This document shows, one piece after another, positions 7,374 to 13,126 of a stretch of 13,126 nucleotides of DNA. The position numbers and the translations under genes were made by a program. The stretch's first letter is position 1. Each line of letters opens with the position of its first letter. The notes under the pieces are model-generated. The model was not told the origin of the DNA. It saw only the letters and a list, made by a program, of their open reading frames with translations, and made no database searches. This DNA is from Pseudopedobacter sp036379295 (GTDB lineage Bacteria > Bacteroidota > Bacteroidia > Sphingobacteriales > Sphingobacteriaceae): assembly GCA_036379295.1 (NCBI GenBank), contig DASVGY010000104.1, positions 1 to 13,126 on the forward strand, given 5' to 3'.

Positions 7374-7462
7374 GGGCGTTTTAACACGCTATCCACTATA
7401 GTTTTTTTGCCAAATTGCAAATTGGCGAAGGCAAAAAAAGCTGCCGTTGCTATCGTTAACGC
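7374..7462 (+). ncRNA. Structured intergenic element (GGGCG...GCTATCC...hairpin...GCTATC...AACGC)
   Basis: The element opens with GGGCGTT (7374-7380) and closes with AACGC (7458-7462), which can pair with GCGTT (7376-7380). A perfect 10-bp central stem pairs 7402-7411 (TTTTTTTGCC) with 7430-7439 (GGCAAAAAAA) around an 18-nt loop. GCTATC occurs on both sides of this stem, at 7388-7393 and 7449-7454. From memory, unverified, a very similar layout recurs in intergenic DNA of many Bacteroidota, with GGGC boxes, CTATCC copies around a variable hairpin and a closing ACGC. It may be a conserved structured RNA or a dispersed repeat. The strand follows that recalled orientation; transcription is not shown. 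Confidence 0.5.
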
Positions 7463-7622
7463 AAGCAAAACTTCTCAATCAACACTAAACCTCGAAAGCT
7501 ATCTCAAAAGCTGGGTTAAACAACATGTTCTTTTTAAAAAATTTAGGCTAAGCACTTTAGCTATTTAACAAACTAAATTGGCAAACAAATTATTTTAAAT
7601 CCTAAAATTGGGCTCAAAATAT

Positions 7623-7630
7623 TAAATTTG
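7623..7630 (+). promoter_or_regulatory. Bacteroidota-type -7 promoter box upstream of polA
   Basis: TAAATTTG matches TAnnTTTG exactly and lies 37 nt before the polA ATG, predicting a leader of about 30 nt. A TTG at 7608-7610 is too close to serve as the -33 element at normal spacing, so only the -7 part is supported. Confidence 0.5.
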
Positions 7631-7667
7631 AAAACATCCCTTTTTTTAAGGAACAATAAAAATAAGC

Positions 7668-10481
7668 ATGTCAAAAAAACTCTTTCTTTTAGATGGAATG
7701 GCGCTGGTTTACCGGGCGCATTTCGCGTTAAGCAAAAACCCAAGATTTACCTCCCACGGCATCAATACTTCTGCGGTAATGGGCTTTACCAACACTTTGT
7801 TAGAGGTTTTAAAGAAAGAAAATCCATCACATATTGCTGTAGTTTTTGATACCGATGCAAAAACAGAGCGGCACACAGATTACGAAGCCTACAAGGGGCA
7901 CCGCCAAGCAATGCCCGAAGATTTATCGGCCGCCTTGCCTTACGTGGTAAAATTGATTCAGGGTTTTAACATTCCTGTAATTACTTCAGATGGTTTTGAG
8001 GCTGATGACGTAATTGGAACCTTGGCCAAACAAGCAGAAAAAGAAGGTTATACTGTTTATTGCATGACACCAGATAAGGATTTTGCGCAACTGGTTTCAG
8101 AAAATATTTACATCTACAAACCTGCCAGAATGGGCAACGATATGGAAATTTTGGGCGTAAAGGAAGTTTTGGCAAAATGGGAAATTGAGCATGTGCACCA
8201 AGTTATAGATATTTTAGGTTTATGGGGCGATGCCGTGGATAACATTCCCGGCATACCAGGAATTGGCGAAAAAACCGCGAAAAGTTTGATTAAAACTTAC
8301 GGCTCTATGGAAAACATTATTGCCAACAGTCACGAGTTAAAAGGAAAACAAAGAGAAAACGTAGAAAATTTTGCAGAACAAGGTTTACTTTCAAAAAAAC
8401 TGGCAACCATTTTATTGGATGCGCCGGTTGAGTTTCATGAAGAAAGTTTTAGAATTGGGCCACCAAATAAAGAAGCTTTGGAACCACTTTTTGCAGAGTT
8501 AGAGTTTAGAACTTTAGGTAGGAGGGTTTTTGGAGAAGATTTTAGCGTAAGCGAGGTAAAAGGAAACGGCAATGGCCAAATGGATTTGTTTGGTAAACCA
8601 ACGGAAGCACAAGGAATTACCAATATTAATATTACGCCTGCCCAAGCCGGCACTTTTGTAGAAGGCGGAAAAAATATAGAAAACACGCCGCACACCTATC
8701 ATTTAAGCAATGATAAAGAAAAAAGAGCCGAATTAATTAAACTTTTAGAACAACAAAAAGCTTTTTGCTTTGATACCGAAACCACAGGAATTGATGCCAA
8801 TAATGCCGAATTGGTAGGTCTTTCTTTTAGTTTTAGGGCTGGCGAAGCATACTACGTTCCGCTCCCTTTTAATTTTGATGAATGTAAAGCAATTGTATAT
8901 GAGTTTGCTGATGTTTTGCAAACGCCGTCTATCAAAAAAATTGGGCAGAATCTGAAATACGATATCCTGATTTTAAAATGGTACGGGATTGAAATTGCCG
9001 GCGAATTGTTTGATACAATGCTAGCGCATTACCTTTTAGACCCAGATACCCGCCATAATATGGATGTGTTGGCCGAAAACTATTTGGGTTACACGCCAAT
9101 TTCTATTACCGAACTCATCGGTAAAAAAGGAAAAAACCAAGGCAACATGCGTGATATTGATGTAGAAACGGTAAAAGAATATGCCGCCGAAGATGCTGAT
9201 ATTACCTTGCAATTGCATGATGTTTTTGCGCCGATGTTGCAAGAATCAAATGCCACAAAATTAGCTGCCGATGTAGAAAACCCGCTGATTTATGTTTTGG
9301 CAGCTATGGAAATTGAAGGCGTACGCATTGACATGGAGCAATTGCAAAATTATTCCATAGAGTTAGAAAAAGACATTACCCGCTTAGAAGCCTCGGTTTA
9401 CGAAAAGGCTGGCGTTAAATTCAATTTGGCATCGCCAAAGCAATTAGGCGAGGTTTTGTTTGATAAGCTAAAACTGGATGATAAAGCCAAAAAAACCAAA
9501 ACCGGCCAATACCAAACTGGCGAAGATATTTTGCTTGCTTTAGCACCAAAGTCTGATATTGTACAAGACATTGTAGATTTTAGACAATTATGTAAATTAA
9601 AATCCACTTACGTTGATGCTTTGCCTTTGTTGATCAATCCGAAAACGGGAAGGGTACATACCTCTTATAATCAAGCTGTTGCTGCAACTGGCAGGTTAAG
9701 TTCTAACAATCCTAATTTACAAAACATCCCGATTAGAACCGCTCGCGGTCGAGAAGTACGTAAGGCGTTTATCCCGAGAGATGAAAACCACATTTTGCTT
9801 TCCGCAGATTATTCGCAGATTGAATTACGCATCATCGCTGAAATTAGCGAAGACCCAAATATGATGGAAGCTTTTACACAAGGTTTGGATATCCATACCG
9901 CAACGGCTGCAAAAGTTTACGGAATTGGTTTAGGTGAAGTAACTTCCGACCAACGCCGAAATGCCAAAGCAGTCAACTTTGGAATTATTTACGGTCAGTC
10001 CGCTTTTGGTTTATCGCAGACTTTGGGTATTCCTCGAAAAGAAGCAGCGGAGATTATCGAAAACTATTTTGAGCAGTATGCCGGCATCAAAAAATACATG
10101 GCAGATACGATGAATTTTGCTCGTGAAAATGGTTATGTGGAAACAATTATGGGTCGCAGGAGATATTTACGCGATATTAACTCGGCAAACCAAACTGTGC
10201 GTGGTTTTGCAGAACGAAATGCCATTAACGCCCCAATCCAAGGTTCCGCGGCAGACATGATTAAAGTTGCGATGATTGAAATCCATAAAGATATTATCGA
10301 CCAAAAGCTACAATCAAAAATGACCATGCAAGTGCATGATGAGTTGGTTTTTGATGTACTTATTTCTGAGAAAGAGCAGATGAAAGAGATCATCAAAAAC
10401 AGAATGCAAAATGCTATTAAAACCAAAGTGCCTTTGTTGGTGGAAGTTGGCGAAGGTTTAAATTGGTTAGCGGCACATTAA
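7668..10481 (+). CDS. polA: DNA polymerase I with 5'-3' and 3'-5' exonuclease domains
   Basis: The 937-aa protein matches full-length bacterial Pol I (E. coli 928 aa), which removes RNA primers, fills gaps and acts in excision repair. The 5' nuclease domain spans about 1-290 (LLDGMALVYRAHFA, FEADDVIGTLA, TPDKDFAQLV, helix-hairpin-helix NIPGIPGIGEKTA). The 3'-5' proofreading domain spans about 345-530 with all expected acidic residues: Asp369 and Glu371 in DTETTG, Asp432 in NLKYD, and Tyr505 and Asp509 in YAAEDAD. The polymerase domain follows with motif A DYSQIELR (714-721), motif B RRNAKAVNFGIIYG (763-776) including Phe771, and motif C VHDE (889-892). Proofreading should be active, unlike in Taq or Bst enzymes. 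The ATG at 7668 gives the conserved MSKKLFLLDG opening; AAGGA at 7648-7652 is a distant, weak ribosome-binding site. Confidence 0.99.
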   Translation: MSKKLFLLDGMALVYRAHFALSKNPRFTSHGINTSAVMGFTNTLLEVLKKENPSHIAVVFDTDAKTERHTDYEAYKGHRQAMPEDLSAALPYVVKLIQGFNIPVITSDGFEADDVIGTLAKQAEKEGYTVYCMTPDKDFAQLVSENIYIYKPARMGNDMEILGVKEVLAKWEIEHVHQVIDILGLWGDAVDNIPGIPGIGEKTAKSLIKTYGSMENIIANSHELKGKQRENVENFAEQGLLSKKLATILLDAPVEFHEESFRIGPPNKEALEPLFAELEFRTLGRRVFGEDFSVSEVKGNGNGQMDLFGKPTEAQGITNINITPAQAGTFVEGGKNIENTPHTYHLSNDKEKRAELIKLLEQQKAFCFDTETTGIDANNAELVGLSFSFRAGEAYYVPLPFNFDECKAIVYEFADVLQTPSIKKIGQNLKYDILILKWYGIEIAGELFDTMLAHYLLDPDTRHNMDVLAENYLGYTPISITELIGKKGKNQGNMRDIDVETVKEYAAEDADITLQLHDVFAPMLQESNATKLAADVENPLIYVLAAMEIEGVRIDMEQLQNYSIELEKDITRLEASVYEKAGVKFNLASPKQLGEVLFDKLKLDDKAKKTKTGQYQTGEDILLALAPKSDIVQDIVDFRQLCKLKSTYVDALPLLINPKTGRVHTSYNQAVAATGRLSSNNPNLQNIPIRTARGREVRKAFIPRDENHILLSADYSQIELRIIAEISEDPNMMEAFTQGLDIHTATAAKVYGIGLGEVTSDQRRNAKAVNFGIIYGQSAFGLSQTLGIPRKEAAEIIENYFEQYAGIKKYMADTMNFARENGYVETIMGRRRYLRDINSANQTVRGFAERNAINAPIQGSAADMIKVAMIEIHKDIIDQKLQSKMTMQVHDELVFDVLISEKEQMKEIIKNRMQNAIKTKVPLLVEVGEGLNWLAAH

Positions 10482-10488
10482 TAAATTG

Positions 10489-10577
10489 AGGAGCGGGAGT
10501 GTGAGAGCCCACTCGGCAACAATATTAGTGTTGTAGCAAATCTAAGCGAGATAAGGCAACTTGTAAGCCGGTACAAA
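10489..10577 (+). other. Structured noncoding stretch downstream of polA
   Basis: Two adjacent hairpins are visible: GAGTG (10497-10501) with CACTC (10510-10514), and CAACA (10517-10521) with TGTTG (10529-10533). CGGC at 10514-10517 can pair at distance with GCCG at 10567-10570. The stretch is richer in G and C than the neighbouring intergenic DNA and has no reading frame of note. It may be a polA 3'-UTR structure, a small RNA ending at the terminator at 10611, or a dispersed repeat. I do not recognise its family. Confidence 0.4.
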
Positions 10578-10580
10578 GGT

Positions 10581-10612
10581 AAAAATACCGCAAAAAATTA
10601 TAGCGGTTTTTA
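10581..10612 (+). terminator. Probable intrinsic terminator between polA and metG
   Basis: ACCGC (10587-10591) pairs with GCGGT (10603-10607) around an AT-only 11-nt loop and is followed by TTTT (10608-10611). Flanking A5 and T4 runs could lengthen the stem with one bulge. The stem is short, so moderate confidence. Confidence 0.55.
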
Positions 10613-10685
10613 TGAGTTAGCACTTTCTGTTAAAAAGCCTCAAATTATTATATTTTGCAATAGTCTGCATTTAAGCTTTATCAAT

Positions 10686-10693
10686 TATCTTTG
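10686..10693 (+). promoter_or_regulatory. Bacteroidota-type -7 promoter box upstream of metG
   Basis: TATCTTTG matches TAnnTTTG exactly. Transcription would begin near 10698-10702, about 25 nt before the proposed TTG start at 10724 and after the ATG at 10695. This position supports the TTG start. No convincing -33 TTG was found at the usual spacing. Confidence 0.5.
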
Positions 10694-10723
10694 CATGCAA
10701 CAAAACACCCCAAACTGTTTATT

Positions 10724-12787
10724 TTGAGCAAAAAGAATTTTAAAAGATATACCGTTACTTCTGCTTTACCTTACGCAAACGGACCTTTACATATTGGTCA
10801 TTTAGCGGGCGCTTACTTACCTGCTGATATTTTTGTGCGCCATTTACGTTTACAAAAAAAAGATGTGGTTTATGTATGTGGTTCTGATGAGCATGGCGCA
10901 GCAATTACCATAAAGGCGAAGAAAGAAGGGACTACACCACAAGCAATTATTGATCAATATCATCATCAAATAAAAAAGAGTTTCGAAGATTTTGGGATAG
11001 CGTTTGATATTTACCACAGAACATCAGCGCCAATTCACCATGATTTATCCAAAGAGTTTTTCCTTAACCTTTATGAGAAAGGAGAGTTTATCGAGAAATT
11101 TTCTGACCAATATTTTGATGAAGAGTACCAGCAGTTTTTGGCCGACCGCTATATTGTTGGTACTTGCCCAAATTGCGGAAACGACAATGCTTATGGCGAC
11201 CAGTGCGAAAAATGTGGAACTTCATTAAGTCCAACAGAATTAATTAATCCACGCTCAACACTAAGCGGAAACAAACCAATTTTAAAACCCACCAAACATT
11301 GGTATTTGCCTTTAGATAAATACCAACCTTGGTTAGAAGAGTGGCTTTTAGAGGGCAAAAAGAACGTGTGGAAAACAAATGTTTATGGGCAATGTAGCTC
11401 ATGGTTAAAACAAGGCTTACAACCACGCTCAATGACCCGCGATTTAGATTGGGGAATTGATGTTCCTTTGATGGAAGCGACCGGTAAAAAGCTTTACGTT
11501 TGGCTAGATGCGCCAATTGGCTATATATCTGCAACGCAGCAATGGGCAATGGACCATAATAAAGACTGGCAATTGTATTGGAAAAAGCAGCAAAAAGAAG
11601 AAGATAACTCATGCCTGATTAGCTTTATAGGCAAAGACAATATTGTTTTCCATTGCATTACGTTTCCATCCATTTTAAATGCCCACGGTGATTATATTTT
11701 GCCCGAGCATGTGCCAGCTAACGAGTTTTTAAATTTAGAGGGAGATAAACTCTCTACTTCTAGAAACCATGCGGTTTGGCTGCATGAATATTTAGAGGAG
11801 TTTCCAGGTAAACAGGATGAGTTGCGTTACGTGTTGACGTCTATTATGCCAGAAACCAGTGATAGCGAATTTACCTGGAAAGATTACCAAGCCCGGGTAA
11901 ACAATGAATTGGTAGCCATTTTTGGGAACTTTGTAAATAGGGTGATGATTTTGATGCACAAGTATTTTGAAGGGAAAACCTTGGGAGCAGAAACCTTAAA
12001 AGATGAAGGCATACGCCAGCAAATAAATGAAACTTATGATGGCATTGCAGTTCAGTTAGAAGATTTCAAATTCAGAAATGCAGTAGCATCCCTGATGGAC
12101 TTAGCAAGGTTAGGAAACAAATATTTAACAGAGAAAGAACCTTGGAAAACTTTTAAAGAAAACCCAGAAGAAACCCGAACTGTTTTACAAAATTGTTTAC
12201 ATATTATAGGGCATTTAGCCACACTTTCGCAAGCCTTTTTGCCGCATACCGGAGAAAAGCTATTTGCAATGCTGAATACTGAAAGGGCAGCATTAAGTTA
12301 TGATGAGGAAGTTTCTTTTGCAAACGGGCACCAACTAAATGCTGCAAGCCTGTTGTTTGAAAAGGTGGAAGATGAGCAGGTAGAAAAGCAATTGGCAAAG
12401 TTGGCTGCAAAAAAAGAAGCAGCTATTGCTTTAATACCCGATACTGTTTTGCCAGCAAAAGCGAACGTTAGTTTTGATTCTTTTGCTGCTATGGATATTA
12501 GAACAGGGAAAATTATAGCCGCGGAGAAAGTGGCTAAAACCAAAAAATTATTAAAACTTACAGTGGATACCGGTTTAGATCAAAGAACGGTAGTTTCGGG
12601 CATTGCCGAGTTTTTTAATCCAGAAGATGTTGTGGGTGAGCAAGTAAGCATTTTAATAAATCTTGAACCCAGAGAAATTAAAGGAATTGTTTCGCAGGGA
12701 ATGATTTTAATGGCAGAAAATTCAGCAGGAAAACTTACTTTTGTTGCGCCGAAAGAAGATTTTAACACCGGAAGTACCGTAAGGTAA
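10724..12787 (+). CDS. metG: Methionyl-tRNA synthetase with C-terminal tRNA-binding domain
   Basis: MetRS charges tRNA(Met), including initiator tRNA, with methionine. From the proposed TTG start the protein is 687 aa (E. coli 677). It shows the class I HIGH motif in PLHIGH (His23-His26), a zinc knuckle with Cys148, Cys151, Cys161 and Cys164 (CPNCG...CEKCG), and a KMSKS-type loop KLSTS at 342-346. A helical anticodon-binding domain follows, then a Trbp111/EMAP-II-like tRNA-binding domain at about 584-687 (FDSFAAMDIRTGKI ... FNTGSTVR), typical of the dimeric long form. No in-frame ATG precedes the conserved N-terminus. TTG at 10724 gives SKKNFKRYTVTSALPYANG directly after the initiator; another in-frame TTG lies at 10691, inside the predicted -7 box. 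The tRNA-Arg gene begins 18 nt after the stop and may be cotranscribed. Confidence 0.95.
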   Translation: MSKKNFKRYTVTSALPYANGPLHIGHLAGAYLPADIFVRHLRLQKKDVVYVCGSDEHGAAITIKAKKEGTTPQAIIDQYHHQIKKSFEDFGIAFDIYHRTSAPIHHDLSKEFFLNLYEKGEFIEKFSDQYFDEEYQQFLADRYIVGTCPNCGNDNAYGDQCEKCGTSLSPTELINPRSTLSGNKPILKPTKHWYLPLDKYQPWLEEWLLEGKKNVWKTNVYGQCSSWLKQGLQPRSMTRDLDWGIDVPLMEATGKKLYVWLDAPIGYISATQQWAMDHNKDWQLYWKKQQKEEDNSCLISFIGKDNIVFHCITFPSILNAHGDYILPEHVPANEFLNLEGDKLSTSRNHAVWLHEYLEEFPGKQDELRYVLTSIMPETSDSEFTWKDYQARVNNELVAIFGNFVNRVMILMHKYFEGKTLGAETLKDEGIRQQINETYDGIAVQLEDFKFRNAVASLMDLARLGNKYLTEKEPWKTFKENPEETRTVLQNCLHIIGHLATLSQAFLPHTGEKLFAMLNTERAALSYDEEVSFANGHQLNAASLLFEKVEDEQVEKQLAKLAAKKEAAIALIPDTVLPAKANVSFDSFAAMDIRTGKIIAAEKVAKTKKLLKLTVDTGLDQRTVVSGIAEFFNPEDVVGEQVSILINLEPREIKGIVSQGMILMAENSAGKLTFVAPKEDFNTGSTVR

Positions 12788-12805
12788 ATTTCTGATGTTT
12801 TAAAA

Positions 12806-12880
12806 GGTCCCGTAGTTCAACGGATAGAATAGAAGTTTCCTAAACTTTAGATATGAGTTCGATTCTCGTCGGGACCACCA
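12806..12880 (+). tRNA. tRNA-Arg, anticodon CCT
   Basis: A full cloverleaf can be drawn. The acceptor stem GGTCCCG (12806-12812) pairs with CGGGACC (12870-12876), followed by discriminator A and an encoded CCA (12878-12880). The D arm is GTTC/GAAT (12815-12818, 12827-12830). The anticodon stem is 12832-12836 with 12844-12848 and the loop TTCCTAA, giving anticodon CCT at 12839-12841. The T arm is 12853-12857 with 12865-12869 and the loop TTCGATT. It decodes AGG. It lies 18 nt after metG and just before a strong terminator. Confidence 0.97.
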
Positions 12881-12881
12881 C

Positions 12882-12911
12882 AAAAAAGGAGAGCAAATGC
12901 TCTCTTTTTTT
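12882..12911 (+). terminator. Intrinsic terminator after metG and tRNA-Arg
   Basis: GAGAGC (12889-12894) pairs with GCTCTC (12899-12904) around the tetraloop AAAT. A GT pair and flanking A and T runs lengthen the stem, and seven T follow (12905-12911). It begins one base after the tRNA CCA and would end a metG-tRNA transcript. Confidence 0.92.
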
Positions 12912-13126
12912 GTTTAAAGTGTTTGTATATCAAATAATTAACAGAAGTTAAATCTTTTACGCCGGATTAATGATTAAATTGAATAATAAGACTAAAATAG
13001 GCAATTTTGGTCTAAATTCATAATGTTTTGGCGCATCTGATGGCGCAGAATTTTGCCCATTTTTGCCTAAAAAACCTTTGTAAAAGTACCATCAACATAG
13101 AAAAGCATCCTGTTTTTTTTATAAAA
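12912..13126. other. AT-rich right end without a recognised gene
   Basis: No convincing coding sequence is seen on either strand. The only structure is at 13029-13047: a heptamer TGGCGCA repeated after 12 bp, which can also fold as a bulged hairpin (13031-13036 with 13040-13046). The next gene lies outside the window. Confidence 0.6.

Larger units (their letters stand above)
7217..7667. other. 451-bp divergent intergenic region between ffh and polA
   Basis: No credible open reading frame is present. The region must hold the ffh promoter (minus) and the polA promoter (plus). Visible content is the structured GGGCG...AACGC element at 7374-7462, a small hairpin at 7547-7561 (GCTAA, 5-nt loop, TTAGC), AT-rich DNA, and the polA -7 box at 7623-7630. 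No clear TAnnTTTG box was found for ffh. Confidence 0.8.

Noticed and set aside
7217..7667. SRP 4.5S RNA next to ffh
   Set aside because: I looked for a long rod-like hairpin with a GGAA-type tetraloop and the conserved asymmetric loop and did not see it.
7628..7849. Open frame overlapping the polA start
   Set aside because: It lies in another frame over the conserved polA N-terminus and its composition is that of an out-of-frame translation.
10482..10690. SAM riboswitch or T-box leader for metG
   Set aside because: No recognisable SAM-I or SAM-II core or T-box sequence was seen, and the structured part lies before a terminator and upstream of the metG -7 box.
13029..13047. TGGCGCA direct repeat as a phage attachment site or operator
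   Set aside because: Only two copies, no match to the tRNA 3' end, and no integrase or regulator nearby to support either role.
13018..13098. 26-codon minus-strand frame with a basic, Cys-containing product
   Set aside because: Too short, with no promoter or family resemblance; its sequence mostly reflects the TGGCGCA repeat.

Overview
The window looks like a chromosomal housekeeping segment of a Bacteroidota bacterium, probably Sphingobacteriaceae and Pedobacter-like. The genus is inferred from protein character and is not proven. Supporting signs are AT-rich intergenic DNA, little Shine-Dalgarno sequence before starts, several upstream octamers matching the Bacteroidota -7 box TAnnTTTG (5438-5445, 7623-7630, 10686-10693), and a TonB-dependent receptor barrel at the left edge.

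Layout. (1) 1-933: 3' part of a TonB-dependent outer-membrane receptor, ending in a strong intrinsic terminator. (2) 1056-1952: MscS-type mechanosensitive channel, meeting the next gene tail to tail with an 11-bp overlap. (3) Minus strand 5411 down to 1942: tatA-like, second tatA-like (58 aa), gatA, and a LysM lytic transglycosylase. A compound hairpin lies just ahead of gatA. (4) Minus strand 5714-5565: a 49-aa membrane protein of the lmo0937 type. (5) Minus strand 7216-5867: ffh, with its own terminator. (6) A 451-bp divergent intergenic region between ffh and polA holds a structured GGGCG...AACGC element and the polA promoter. (7) Plus strand: polA with all three domains and intact proofreading residues. 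A structured 3' region with a probable terminator follows. Next come metG, which appears to start at TTG, and tRNA-Arg(CCT) with encoded CCA and a strong terminator. (8) 12912-13126: no convincing gene.

Functionally the segment combines protein export (Tat pore subunits, SRP GTPase), translation (MetRS, tRNA-Arg, GatA), DNA repair and replication (Pol I), and envelope functions (transglycosylase, MscS, TonB receptor). I see no phage, IS, CRISPR or defence genes and no obvious new protein system. The less explained material is noncoding: the ffh-polA element, the polA-metG structured region, the hairpin before gatA, and the metG start.
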